Assembly (NCBI GenBank): GCA_036496605.1
Contig: DASXKV010000050.1
Coordinates: 186,001-250,000, forward strand
From: Gemmatimonadaceae bacterium
Lineage (GTDB): Bacteria; Gemmatimonadota; Gemmatimonadetes; Gemmatimonadales; Gemmatimonadaceae
Length of the DNA: 64,000 bases
Reading direction: 5' to 3'
Within the stretch, counting starts at the first letter, position 1, and each line of letters starts with the position of its first letter. Under the pieces are notes generated by a model. That model did no database searches. It had not been told where the DNA came from and saw only the letters and a list, made by a program, of their open reading frames with translations. The position numbers and the translations under genes were made by a program. Shown here in pieces: positions 9,486 to 18,423 of this stretch.

Positions 9486-10358
9486 TTGTTGCGAGCGCCA
9501 GCGAGCAACTCCGTGATCACGCATCCCGAGAAGGTACTCTTCCCCGACGACGGCATCACCAAGCGCGAGCTCGCCGAGTATTACGAGATGGTCGCGCCGG
9601 TGATGCTGCCACACATCGTCGGACGCCCGGTGACGATGGAGCGATTTCACCGCGGCATCGGACAGAAAGGGTTTTTTCAGAAGAACGTAGTGAAAGGCTT
9701 TCCGGCGTGGCTCGAGCGCGTCGAGGTCGCGAAGAAGGACGGAGTCGTGCACCACCCGGTCGTGCGCGACGTGCGCGGGCTGCTCTGGCTCGCGAACCAG
9801 AATTGCATCACGGCGCACGTGTGGACGTCGCGCGCGCCTAACGTCGAGGTCCCCGATGTGTGCATCGTCGATCTCGATCCCGGCGACGACGACGTGCAGC
9901 GCCTGCGCGCCGCCGCGCTTCTCGTACGTGACGCACTGGCTGATCGCGGTCTAACGAGTTGGGTGAAGACGTCGGGCTCGAAGGGGTTTCACATCGCCGT
10001 TCCGCTGGACGGCACGGCGAGTTACGCGACCGTCGCGCACTTCGCCCACCAGCTCGGCGAAGCGATGGTGCGGCGAGATCCGGTCAATCTCACGCGGGAG
10101 TTCTACAAGGTCGATCGCGGTGGGCGCATCCTCGTCGACACCGGGCGGAACGAGTACAGCGCGACCTTCGCGGCCGCGTATGCGGTGCGCGCGCGCGCCG
10201 GGGCGCCGGTATCGGCGCCGTGCACATGGGCTGAGTTGGAAACTGGAACGGTGGGGCCGACGTCGTTCACGATGCGAAACATGGCCGCGCGGCTCGCCGC
10301 GGTCGGCGATCTCTGGCACGGGCTGCTCGAGTGTAGACAGTCGCTGAAGGACAGCTAG
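9486..10358 (+). CDS. ligD: LigD-type NHEJ polymerase/primase domain protein
   Basis: Archaeo-eukaryotic-primase-like polymerase of the LigD family, adding nucleotides at DNA breaks before ligation. Recognisable family segments are THPEKVLFPDDGITKRELAEYY near the start, RPVTMERFHRGI, GFFQKN, the metal-binding VDLDPGDDD, TSGSKGFHIAVPL, and DTGRNEYSATFAAAYAVRARAGAPVSAPCTW near the end. Length of about 290 aa is right for the isolated domain. The start is TTG 9486 or GTG 9513; neither has a strong ribosome site. It is cotranscribed with the ligase gene, so the pair is a split LigD. Confidence 0.92.
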   Translation: MLRAPASNSVITHPEKVLFPDDGITKRELAEYYEMVAPVMLPHIVGRPVTMERFHRGIGQKGFFQKNVVKGFPAWLERVEVAKKDGVVHHPVVRDVRGLLWLANQNCITAHVWTSRAPNVEVPDVCIVDLDPGDDDVQRLRAAALLVRDALADRGLTSWVKTSGSKGFHIAVPLDGTASYATVAHFAHQLGEAMVRRDPVNLTREFYKVDRGGRILVDTGRNEYSATFAAAYAVRARAGAPVSAPCTWAELETGTVGPTSFTMRNMAARLAAVGDLWHGLLECRQSLKDS

Positions 10359-10434
10359 TACTTCAGATGTCGGTAGCAGTAGTGCTGCTTCCGTTCTGTG
10401 GTTCCTACCTTCATAAACTCGAGGCACTTTCAAA

Positions 10435-10986
10435 ATGCATGAACGACGCGCCTTACGGCGGGCAGCCGTCGGAAGAGAGTCCGTATGCATCGCGCGACGT
10501 GGAACTGGCGTGCCCAGGGTTTACGGGTTTCCACTCGCAATCGGGCGGTCGCTCGTACTTCTGCGGAACGTCGATGATTTCGACGTCGACGGATTCACCG
10601 TGCTTCCATTGCGCGGTGTCACTAATGTGCGCTCGAAGGAGTACGAAAGGTTCGTCGAGCGCGTGCTCGGGGACGAGGGCCAATTGCGGGGCGTCCATCG
10701 TCCCCAGCATCCAGTCCGTCTGGATGACTGGGTCGATGTCTTCTCTCCACTCGGTGCCGCAGGTGAGATAGTGATAGTAGAGTGCGAAAATGACGCGGAC
10801 GCAGACTTCTGCATCGGGGTAGGCACTGGCGTGTCGAGCGACGCCGTCGGCGTCCATCAGTTCGACGCGAAGGCCGTTTGGGACTCGGCGCCGACCGTCC
10901 GATACGACGACATAACGCGCGTCCGATTCGACGAGCGATACACGCACGTATTTGGCCGATACGTTGGCGAACCTCCGGCGAGCTAA
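10435..10986 (+). CDS. hypothetical protein
   Basis: Unrecognised 183-aa protein. The region from about residue 35 onward (FPLAIGRSLVLLRNVDDFDVDGFTVLPLRGVTNVRSKEYERF) reads like a small folded domain, followed by an acidic half (DDWVDVFSPLGAAGEIVIVECENDADADFCIGVG; RVRFDERYTHVFGRYV). The first 30 residues are arginine-rich and less convincing, so the true start may be later. Its end overlaps the longer start of the Nudix frame. Function unknown. Confidence 0.6.
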   Translation: MHERRALRRAAVGRESVCIARRGTGVPRVYGFPLAIGRSLVLLRNVDDFDVDGFTVLPLRGVTNVRSKEYERFVERVLGDEGQLRGVHRPQHPVRLDDWVDVFSPLGAAGEIVIVECENDADADFCIGVGTGVSSDAVGVHQFDAKAVWDSAPTVRYDDITRVRFDERYTHVFGRYVGEPPAS

Positions 10987-10993
10987 CCGACCG

Positions 10994-11431
10994 GTGGCAA
11001 CCCTTCGACATACTCGCTACCAGGCTGGCGTCATCCGTGACGGATGCGTCCTGTTGGTGCAGTGCTCGTTTCGGGACGGAAGCAAATGGTGGATGCTCCC
11101 GGGCGGTGGTCGCGAGGAAGACGAAGATGAGACAACGTGCGTCGCCCGCGAGGTACTCGAGGAGTGCGGCGTCGTGGTTCACGTTGATCGCTTACTCTCT
11201 GATGTTGCGGCCGATCCGCCTGATGGTACATACGTTCGGTGGCGTACCTATCGGTGCACCGTAGTCAGCGGCGAACCGAGAGCGGGCGGTGGCGAGGGAC
11301 CGAACGCCGAGCTGATCGCGATACGCTGGCTGCCGTTGGACATCGCACAATGGTCGGATGACATCACGGCTGACCGATTTCTTTATCCGCAGCTGATCGC
11401 GCTGCGGGTCGCGCTCTTGCCTAACGATTAG
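10994..11431 (+). CDS. Nudix hydrolase
   Basis: Hydrolyses a nucleoside diphosphate linked to another group; the exact substrate cannot be read. The Nudix box Gx5Ex7REUxEExGU is complete: GGREEDEDETTCVAREVLEECGV. It is preceded by the usual strand KWWMLPGGG. GTG 10994 (VATLRHTRYQAG) is preferred; an in-frame start at 10952 would overlap the upstream gene by 35 nt. About 145 aa, normal for the family. Followed after about 60 nt by a perfect 20-bp palindrome. Confidence 0.88.
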   Translation: MATLRHTRYQAGVIRDGCVLLVQCSFRDGSKWWMLPGGGREEDEDETTCVAREVLEECGVVVHVDRLLSDVAADPPDGTYVRWRTYRCTVVSGEPRAGGGEGPNAELIAIRWLPLDIAQWSDDITADRFLYPQLIALRVALLPND

Positions 11432-11490
11432 CCGCATCCGTGCGAATCGCTCACAAGCGCTCCGGAACAGGAAAACAGCAAGGTCACGAG

Positions 11491-11510
11491 CATACGTCAG
11501 CTGACGTATG
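11491..11510. promoter_or_regulatory. perfect 20-bp palindrome, candidate operator
   Basis: CATACGTCAGCTGACGTATG is a perfect 20-bp palindrome with no loop, between the Nudix gene and the lipoprotein gene at 11562. A zero-loop, AT-moderate symmetric site of this size looks like a dimeric regulator's operator rather than a terminator. Confidence 0.45.
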
Positions 11511-11561
11511 GGCGCTTGCGCGGAGGCAGCACAGCTTCTCGGAGCCCTAACCCGCTCTCTC

Positions 11562-12053
11562 ATGACTGCGCTGCGCTTCGCCCCACTCTGCTCGCTCATC
11601 GCCGCGGGATGCTTCGGCTCCGCATCGGCGTCCGGCTCGTTCAGCGGCTCCGGCACCACGATTCGCGACAACTCCCCACGCGTCGTCGACTCGTACGACC
11701 TGGTCGTCTCGGTGTCCGAGACCGCGCCGCGACGAGCCTACCGGAACGTACACGTGGACGTCCAAGTGACGGCGGTACCGTCCGACTCGGTCGCGGAGTT
11801 CTCTGCCAACGACATCAGCGGCGTCGTCCGGTCGGCGAGGCCCGCGGTCGCCGACTCGCTGGCAGCCTTTCTCGCTACGCGGCACGATCTGGACGCAACT
11901 GACCTAGCGGCACTGCGGACGCCGCTGCGCGAGGCGGCACAGCGCCAGCTCGTCGCCCGTTTTGGCAGGGACGGCGCGAAGCTTCCGTACAGCCTTCGAT
12001 TGGAGCTCGTTGGACTATACTTCGCCGACGGATCCTCGTCAGCAGCTCCGTGA
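11562..12053 (+). CDS. hypothetical lipoprotein
   Basis: A 163-aa exported protein with a lipoprotein signal (MTALRFAPLCSLIAAGC). The mature part has a serine/glycine-rich linker, then a mixed region (YDLVVSVSETAPRRAYRNVHVDVQVTAVPSDSV) and a helical C-terminus. The ATG at 11562 is chosen because it begins directly with the signal; the frame is open from 11508. No family recognised. Confidence 0.6.
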   Translation: MTALRFAPLCSLIAAGCFGSASASGSFSGSGTTIRDNSPRVVDSYDLVVSVSETAPRRAYRNVHVDVQVTAVPSDSVAEFSANDISGVVRSARPAVADSLAAFLATRHDLDATDLAALRTPLREAAQRQLVARFGRDGAKLPYSLRLELVGLYFADGSSSAAP

Positions 12054-12111
12054 TGGAGTCAGAATTGGGACACTCCGGTCACCGAGGACCGCGTGAGAGC
12101 AGCTCGCGGTG

Positions 12112-12267
12112 AACGCCGGAGAGGATCCGCCTCTGGATGACTATGCCGCACGGAATCCCTCCGAGTTCTTCGCGATGGCAACGGAAGCGTTCTTTTGCTC
12201 GCCCGAGCGTCTCCGCGCCAGCCTGCCCGATCTGTACGAACAGCTGCGGCGGTTCAACCGTGCCTAA
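12112..12267 (+). pseudogene. remnant of MtfA-like zinc peptidase (C-terminal fragment)
   Basis: Only the C-terminus of an MtfA (Mlc/DgsA anti-repressor, peptidase) family protein remains. The frame reads NAGEDPPLDDYAARNPSEFFA, then ATEAFF, then a C-terminal ERLRASLPDLYEQLRRFNRA ending at TAA 12265-12267. The catalytic HExxH part is missing, and an in-frame stop lies at about 12094. The fragment is about 52 codons against roughly 250 in the family. Confidence 0.7.
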
Positions 12268-12327
12268 CGCGGCGCGTTGCCGCCGTGTTCCCGAGCCGGG
12301 CACCAACTCCTAACGAGCTAGGTTGCG

Positions 12328-12801
12328 ATGGAGTACGAGATAACCAAAGACGCAGATCTCGACGCAGTCTTCGCAGCGGTGCGTGAGGGGATCCGCGGTG
12401 CCGACCCGACGGATGTTGGCCCGCGTGACTGGCAACCGCTCAATCTCGCGTTACGGGCGCGCGATGGCACTCTCGTCGGTGGTCTGTATGGCGCGACGAT
12501 GTGGAAGTGGCTCTTGATCGACGGCCTCTGGGTCGCGGAGGAACTGCGTGGTCGCGGCCTCGGGCGCGACCTGCTCCTCGCCGGCGAAGCCGCGGCGATC
12601 GACCGTGGGTGTCGCGGCTCGTGGCTCGGGACGTTCGACTTTCAGGCGCGCGGATTTTACGAGCGACTCGGCTACACGGTCTTCGCTGAGCTGACGGGTT
12701 TTCCGCCTGGACACACTCACTACCACCTGCGGAAAGATTTCACCAACGCCAGACCTACTCGTATCGCAGCGCCTGCATCGGAGAGACCCGCGACGCCCTG
12801 A
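12328..12801 (+). CDS. GNAT-family N-acetyltransferase
   Basis: Acetyl-CoA-dependent acetyltransferase of about 157 aa. The acetyl-CoA binding motif A is clear: LWVAEELRGRGLGRDLLLAGEAAAIDRG (V-x-x-x-x-R-G-x-G). Then comes the family's C-terminal strand/helix ARGFYERLGYTVFAELTGFPPGHTHYHLRKDF. The last roughly 15 codons overlap the 3' end of the convergent permease gene by 47 nt; the catalytic fold is complete before the overlap. Substrate unknown. Confidence 0.88.
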   Translation: MEYEITKDADLDAVFAAVREGIRGADPTDVGPRDWQPLNLALRARDGTLVGGLYGATMWKWLLIDGLWVAEELRGRGLGRDLLLAGEAAAIDRGCRGSWLGTFDFQARGFYERLGYTVFAELTGFPPGHTHYHLRKDFTNARPTRIAAPASERPATP

Positions 12802-15262
12802 GCGCCGGTACGTAGCCCGCCGCCAACGCCACGAGCGAGAGGAACGCCACCGACAGCGTCATCACCACCGGATCCGCGCCGCTCATCTTGTACAACATCG
12901 ACTGCGCTCCTTTGCCCAACGCTAACGCGCCGGCAACGCCGATCACGCCGCCGATCGCGGTCATCCGGAGGACTTGCCAGAGCACGAGCAAACGCACCGC
13001 GCTCGCATCGGCGCCCAACGCCATGCGCACTCCGATCTCGCGTGTGCGCTGCGCGATCGAGTAGGCCAATACACCATAGAGGCCGATCGACGCGAGCAGC
13101 GTCGCCAGGAGCGCGAACGAGCCCGCGAGCGTCGTGATCATCCGATCCTCGAACGTGTTGATCCGGACCTCTTCCGGCATCGGCCGCAAGTTCTCAACCG
13201 GTAGCATCGGATCTAACCGCTGCACCACCGACGACATCGAGCGCAGCATCGTCGATGGATTCGACGCGGTGCGCACATAGAAGTACATCGACCTCACGTT
13301 AGGCATCTGCCGGTGCGGCGTGAAATATACCGGCGGGATCTCTCTTTTGACGCTCGCGTACTTCATGTCCCGCACGAGGCCAACGATCTCGATGTCGAGC
13401 GGCATCGTGTCCGACGACGTGGCGGCCATGCGCTTTCCCACTGGGTTCGCGCCGAGCCCGAAATGGCGCGCGAACGTCTCATTCACGATCGCGACCTTTG
13501 GCGCTCTCGCATCATCAGCATTCGTAAACTCCCGCCCTGCGAGGAGCGGCACGCCGATCGCCCGGAAATGTCCGGGACCAACCGCGTTGAAGCTGGCGCT
13601 CGTATGTTGGTCGTTTCCGTCGGGCCGGAAGCCTTGCACCTTCACCGAGCTCTCCCAATCGCTCCCCGCGATGAGGGGGACCATCGTCGACGTCACCGCC
13701 GAGGCACCGGGCAGCGAGGCAAGCTCCTCTTCGATCCGCGCGTACAGCACGCGCGCACGCACCGAATCGTAGCCGCTCTGCCCTGGCGTCACCGAGAAGG
13801 TGACGAGATTCTCGACGCGGACGCCGAGGTCCGCGCGCTTCACCTTCCAGAGGCTCTTGAGGAAGAGTCCCGCGCTCATGAGCAGCGCCATCGCAAGCGC
13901 GATCTGCGCGGTCGCGAGCGTCGTGCGAAATCGGCGAGCCGTACGGCCGCCGGCCAGCTTGCCGGAGTTGTTGCGCAGCGACGTGACGAGGTCCGGTCGC
14001 GTGCTATGCAGCGCCGGGAACAAGCCGAACGCAAAGCCGGTCACGAGCGCCAACACGGCGGAGAATCCAACTGCCGCCCAGTTCATGCCTAACGCCAGAT
14101 CCTCCGTGACTTGCTGCGGCAAGAGCGCCGAGATGCCTTGCAGCGTCCACGAGGCGAAGGCGAGACTCAACACGCCGCCGAGCGCGGCGAGGGTGAGCGT
14201 CTCTGTCAGCAGCTGCACCAACAACTGGCGACGCGACGCGCCTAACGAAAGACGGATTGCCATCTCGAGCTCCCGGCTGGTCGCGCGCGCCATGAGCAGA
14301 TTGGCGATGTTCGCGCAGGCGATGAGGAGCACGAGCCCAGTGATCGCGAACAGCATGTACAGTGCAGGACCCGCTTCGTTGCCCATGTCGCTCTGGCCTC
14401 GAGCGCCTGGCTCGATCACGACCTGTTTGGCGAGAAACCGCGACATCACCGAGTCGCGCATGCCGCGCTGGAGCGGCGCTTCCACGTCACGAATGATCGG
14501 CCGATATAAGGCGTTCACTTGCGCGCGTGCCTGCTCGATCGTCGCACTCGGCGCGAGCCGCGCGAAGACGTATATCCAGTACGCTCGGCGATCGTCGATC
14601 TGCCGCTCGACGCCCGTGCCGACCACCGGCCCCATCGCGAGCGCGGTATAGAATGCCGGGCGCGATCCGTAGGTCGTGCCGTTGAAGCTTCTCGGTGCGA
14701 CGCCGACGATCGTCGTCGGCTTGCCATTCACCGTCAACGTTTTGCCGATTACGGTCGGGTCGCCGCCGAGGTTCGCTTCCCAGAACCAGTACGCGAGAAC
14801 GACCGCGGGCGCGGCGCCCGTCTGGTCATCGGGAGGCGAGAGCAATCGCCCGAGCGCGGGACGGATGCGCAGGAGCGGAAAGTAGCTGCCCGAGACGAGA
14901 TATCCGCGTCTCGCGAAGGCGCTGCGTCCGTAGCTGACGTTCGCGCCGATTTCCTTATGGCCGGCGATGGCGGTGAACGCGGACAGCTTCGCCTTCTGGA
15001 GATCGCGAAACATCGGGTAGCTAAAGACGTCGTCGCAGGAGCCGGCCTGACCACACGTCATACTTCCATCCTTCGGGCCGGGCGCACTGAAGTTCACCAA
15101 TCGATCGGCGCCGGCCACGGGGAGCTCCTGCCGCATCATGCGATAGAAGACCGAGTAGATCGCCGAGTTCGCGCCGATGCCGAGGCCCAGCGAGAGCGCC
15201 GCGACCGCGCTGACGAAGGGCGTGCGAGCGAGCGTCCGAAAGGCGAGCCTGAGGTTGCGCAT
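12755..15262 (-). CDS. ADOP-type orphan ABC permease (MacB/FtsX-like)
   Basis: An 835-aa duplicated permease: N-terminal membrane helix (FVSAVAALSLGLGIGANSAIYSV), a periplasmic MacB-like domain, a first FtsX module at about residues 300-370 (LLIACANIANLLMARATSRELEMAIRLSLGASR), a second periplasmic part, and a second FtsX module near the C-terminus (GLYGVLAYSIAQRTREIGVRMALGA), ending MQALRYE. No ATPase or membrane fusion protein is nearby and no PadR precedes it. This matches the acidobacterial duplicated orphan permease family, whose role is not established. Its 5' end is only about 40 nt from the divergent gene at 15301. Confidence 0.9.
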   Translation of the reverse strand: MRNLRLAFRTLARTPFVSAVAALSLGLGIGANSAIYSVFYRMMRQELPVAGADRLVNFSAPGPKDGSMTCGQAGSCDDVFSYPMFRDLQKAKLSAFTAIAGHKEIGANVSYGRSAFARRGYLVSGSYFPLLRIRPALGRLLSPPDDQTGAAPAVVLAYWFWEANLGGDPTVIGKTLTVNGKPTTIVGVAPRSFNGTTYGSRPAFYTALAMGPVVGTGVERQIDDRRAYWIYVFARLAPSATIEQARAQVNALYRPIIRDVEAPLQRGMRDSVMSRFLAKQVVIEPGARGQSDMGNEAGPALYMLFAITGLVLLIACANIANLLMARATSRELEMAIRLSLGASRRQLLVQLLTETLTLAALGGVLSLAFASWTLQGISALLPQQVTEDLALGMNWAAVGFSAVLALVTGFAFGLFPALHSTRPDLVTSLRNNSGKLAGGRTARRFRTTLATAQIALAMALLMSAGLFLKSLWKVKRADLGVRVENLVTFSVTPGQSGYDSVRARVLYARIEEELASLPGASAVTSTMVPLIAGSDWESSVKVQGFRPDGNDQHTSASFNAVGPGHFRAIGVPLLAGREFTNADDARAPKVAIVNETFARHFGLGANPVGKRMAATSSDTMPLDIEIVGLVRDMKYASVKREIPPVYFTPHRQMPNVRSMYFYVRTASNPSTMLRSMSSVVQRLDPMLPVENLRPMPEEVRINTFEDRMITTLAGSFALLATLLASIGLYGVLAYSIAQRTREIGVRMALGADASAVRLLVLWQVLRMTAIGGVIGVAGALALGKGAQSMLYKMSGADPVVMTLSVAFLSLVALAAGYVPALRASRVSPMQALRYE

Positions 15263-15300
15263 GAGTGCTCCCCGAAGGATTGGATCGAAGCGCGAAGCGA

Positions 15301-15927
15301 ATGACCCAGGCCACTACCAGGCGCAGGCCCTTCTGGTTTCGAAGCGGTGCCGGCAAATCGACCACCGCTCGTCGCCTGGCGACTCAGCACGGTCTGCGTC
15401 TGTACTCGACGGACGACGTGATGGCAGATCACGCCCGCCGTAGCTCGCGCGAAGACTGCCCATTGCTCCACCGCTTCATGGCCATGGACATGGACGAGCG
15501 ATGGGTGAACCGGGACCCGAAGACCATGCTCGAGACATTCCACTGGTTCCAGGGCGAGGGCTTCGACATGATCATCGACGATCTCCTCCGGCTCCCACCG
15601 GGATGCGGAGTCATCGTCGAGGGCTTCCGGCCATTGCCGCACCTCGTCAAACCTCTCCTTTCCGCGCCTCGTCGCGCCGTCTGGCTGCTGCCGACGACGG
15701 AGTTCCGTCAGGCGGCGATCGCTCGCCGTGGCGGATCAGCGATGGGATTCCTCGCTAAGACTTCTGAGCCGGAAAGATCCCTGCACAACCTGCTCGAGCG
15801 CGATCGGATGTTCACCGAAATCCTCCGTGAAGAAACGGAGCGCCTCGAATTGATCGCGATCGAGGTTGACACGACGATGACCGAGGACGCTCTCGCCAAC
15901 CGATTGATGGAGCAGTTCGGCCTTTGA
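15301..15927 (+). CDS. P-loop kinase-like protein with atypical Walker A
   Basis: A 208-aa P-loop NTPase of the small-molecule kinase type. The loop reads FRSGAGKSTTARRLA, so the first glycine of GxxxxGK[ST] is replaced by Phe. A YSTDDVMADHARR segment follows, as in kinases that bind substrate there. A C-terminal helical region follows (HNLLERDRMFTEILREETERL). The frame is open from 15265 but ATG 15301 avoids abutting the divergent permease. Substrate unknown; an AAA/shikimate-kinase-like role is possible. Confidence 0.65.
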   Translation: MTQATTRRRPFWFRSGAGKSTTARRLATQHGLRLYSTDDVMADHARRSSREDCPLLHRFMAMDMDERWVNRDPKTMLETFHWFQGEGFDMIIDDLLRLPPGCGVIVEGFRPLPHLVKPLLSAPRRAVWLLPTTEFRQAAIARRGGSAMGFLAKTSEPERSLHNLLERDRMFTEILREETERLELIAIEVDTTMTEDALANRLMEQFGL

Positions 15928-15966
15928 AGTCGTGAGAGTTGCCGTCGGAGTGCTAGCGCCTAACGA

Positions 15967-16485
15967 TCACTGCAGTGTGTCGCGCGGCGTGACGCCGGCG
16001 GGATCGGACCAGCAACTCGTTCGCTCCGCTTCGCGCGGGCTTGGCACGTATGTCGAGTCGCTATCGTCACCGCCATCGTACTCGTACTCGACGTGGCAGC
16101 GAACGCCGCGACGGATGAGCGTCCGTGAGTACCCGTCCGGGCCATCACCAGCCCAGCGGATGATCTCGCGCCAGCCGCGTGCAACTTTCCCCGACGAGAG
16201 CGAATCCGGCCAGTATCGAGCCGCGCGCCAAACGTCGATGGGAATGCCGGCGGGAGCAACCATCGAGACGTGGCAGGCCGACACCGGGCTGGATGCTGAC
16301 GGCTCGGAAAACGTGCTTTCCGCCCGCGTCACCTGCACATTCGCCACCGACTGCCACATGGTGGCCACGGTGTCGCAGACGGCTGACGCAACTTCCGCAG
16401 ACTCGCTACTGGATCTACATGCGGCGACCACGATGACGAGGGCCGCGAACAGTCCGCAGGCTATGGTGCGACGCACTCTCTGCAT
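15967..16485 (-). CDS. hypothetical lipoprotein
   Basis: A 172-aa exported protein. From ATG 16485 it has a lipoprotein signal RTIACGLFAALVIVVAAC. The mature part contains several cysteines and a soluble region (WREIIRWAGDGPDGYSRTLIRRG, then CHVEYEYDGGDDSDSTYV). A longer frame to 16554 is unlikely because the signal would then be internal. No family recognised. The downstream gap to 15927 is short and contains a CCTAACG word. Confidence 0.55.
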   Translation of the reverse strand: MQRVRRTIACGLFAALVIVVAACRSSSESAEVASAVCDTVATMWQSVANVQVTRAESTFSEPSASSPVSACHVSMVAPAGIPIDVWRAARYWPDSLSSGKVARGWREIIRWAGDGPDGYSRTLIRRGVRCHVEYEYDGGDDSDSTYVPSPREAERTSCWSDPAGVTPRDTLQ

Positions 16486-16780
16486 TTGTACGCTGTCGAT
16501 CCACAAGAAGCCCACATGAAACGCTCGCCTCGGCCACCCTTCTGCGACGAACACTAGCTCGAGGCCGTCACAACCGGTTATCCGCGCCGAGTTCAGCGGA
16601 TTCTAATTGCTCTGCTGCTCAACAAGGCGGCTGGGGCACTGAAACCACCGACACGGCGCTGACACCCGGAATAGCGGACGAACCATCACGACCCGGACAT
16701 ATTCGCCGGGCCCGACTCCCTCAGCTCGGCTGGCATAACTATGGCATTACGGTTCGCCGCGTTCCACCGAGCCAACCAAC

Positions 16781-18412
16781 ATGTCATCGCTCGCGTCACC
16801 GAGCCACGGCGTCGACGCCCGTTCCAACGGGTCACGACCGCATTCGGACGTGCTCACGCCCGAGGCGTTAGCGTTCGTCGGCGATCTGGCGCGGCAGTTC
16901 GGTGAATCGATCGAGATTTTGCTGAATTCTCGAGCGCTGCGGCGCGCACGCATCGCCCGCGGCGAGGAGCATCTGGATTTCCTGCCCGGCACCGCACCGA
17001 TTCGCGAACGCGACTGGACCGTTGCGCCGACGCCACGAGACCTCGAGCGACGCGTCGTCGAGATCACGGGACCGACGGACCGCAAAATGATGATCAACGC
17101 TCTCAACTCGGGAGCCGACGTCTTCATGGCGGACCTCGAGGATTCCTCGGCGCCGACGTGGTCGAACATGATCGCCGGCCAGGTGAATCTGCGAGACGCG
17201 GTGCGGCGCACGATCGAATGGAACGACGCGGAGAGCGGGAAAGCGTACCGGCTCAACGAGCGAACGGCGACGCTGATCGTGCGGCCGCGCGGCCTGCATC
17301 TCGTCGAGCGTCATCTCGTGATCGATGGAAAGCCGATCGCTGCCTCATTAGTCGACGCGGGGTTGTTTCTCCATCACAACGCTACGGCACTCATCGAGCG
17401 CGGGAGCGGCCCCTACCTCTACCTGCCGAAGCTCGAGAGTCACCTCGAGGCTCGGCTCTGGAACGACGTGCTCGTGTACGCCGAGCGCGCGCTCGCGCTG
17501 CCTAACGGTTCTATCAAAATCACGGTATTGATCGAGACGATCGCCGCCGCGTTCGAGATGGACGAGATCATCTTCGAGCTGCGCGACCGCATCGCGGGAC
17601 TCAACTGCGGCCGATGGGATTACATCTTCAGCTTCATCAAGTACCAGACGGCCGATCCGCGTGCCGTGCTCCCGGACCGTTCGCAGGTCACGATGGAGCA
17701 GCCGTGCATGCGGGCGTACACTCAGCTTGCGGTGAAGACCTGTCACCGGCGCGGCGCGTATTCGATCGGTGGGATGGCGGCGCAGATCCCGATCAAGAAT
17801 GATGCTGACGCGAACGAGCGCGCGCTCGCAAAGGTCCGCGCCGACAAGCTGCGCGAAGTGCGCGACGGCCACGACGGCACATGGGTCGCCCACCCGGGGT
17901 TGGTATCGGTCGCGCGCGAAGCCTTCGAGGCGCACATGTCGTCGACGAACCAGCTCGATCGGTTGCGCGACGACGTGCACATCGCCGCGGACGATCTGCT
18001 GCGCGTTCCGACGGGCACGCGGACGGAGGAAGGACTTCGCCAGAACGTGCGGGTCGGCGTGCAGTACATCGAGTCGTGGCTGCGCGGTGTGGGCTGCGTC
18101 CCCCTGTACCATCTCATGGAAGATGCCGCGACGGCCGAAATCTCGCGCGCGCAGGTGTGGCAATGGATTCACCACGGCGCGCGCCTCGACGACACCGGCG
18201 ACACCGTCACGCCTCAGCTCCTCGGGCGAATCATCGACGAGGAGCTCACTCGCCTAACGACTGAGCTCGGCGCCAACCGCATTCGTGGCGGGCGCTTTAC
18301 GGAAGCGCGTTCGCTCTTCCTAGAGCTCGCCAGCGCCGACACGCTCGCCGACTTCCTTACGTCGGCGGCGTACGGCGCGCTCGACGACACCCCACCAATA
18401 GTCATCGCCTGA
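16781..18412 (+). CDS. aceB: malate synthase A
   Basis: Condenses glyoxylate with acetyl-CoA to malate, second step of the glyoxylate shunt. The 543-aa length fits the A isoform. Signature segments: [47 protein letters not shown]-like region, [36 protein letters not shown], and [12 protein letters not shown]. It is followed by isocitrate lyase after 11 nt, forming an aceBA operon. No good Shine-Dalgarno precedes ATG 16781. The 225-nt upstream gap holds the promoter, not clearly resolved. Confidence 0.97.
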   Translation: MSSLASPSHGVDARSNGSRPHSDVLTPEALAFVGDLARQFGESIEILLNSRALRRARIARGEEHLDFLPGTAPIRERDWTVAPTPRDLERRVVEITGPTDRKMMINALNSGADVFMADLEDSSAPTWSNMIAGQVNLRDAVRRTIEWNDAESGKAYRLNERTATLIVRPRGLHLVERHLVIDGKPIAASLVDAGLFLHHNATALIERGSGPYLYLPKLESHLEARLWNDVLVYAERALALPNGSIKITVLIETIAAAFEMDEIIFELRDRIAGLNCGRWDYIFSFIKYQTADPRAVLPDRSQVTMEQPCMRAYTQLAVKTCHRRGAYSIGGMAAQIPIKNDADANERALAKVRADKLREVRDGHDGTWVAHPGLVSVAREAFEAHMSSTNQLDRLRDDVHIAADDLLRVPTGTRTEEGLRQNVRVGVQYIESWLRGVGCVPLYHLMEDAATAEISRAQVWQWIHHGARLDDTGDTVTPQLLGRIIDEELTRLTTELGANRIRGGRFTEARSLFLELASADTLADFLTSAAYGALDDTPPIVIA

Positions 18413-18423
18413 CTGGAGAGAAC

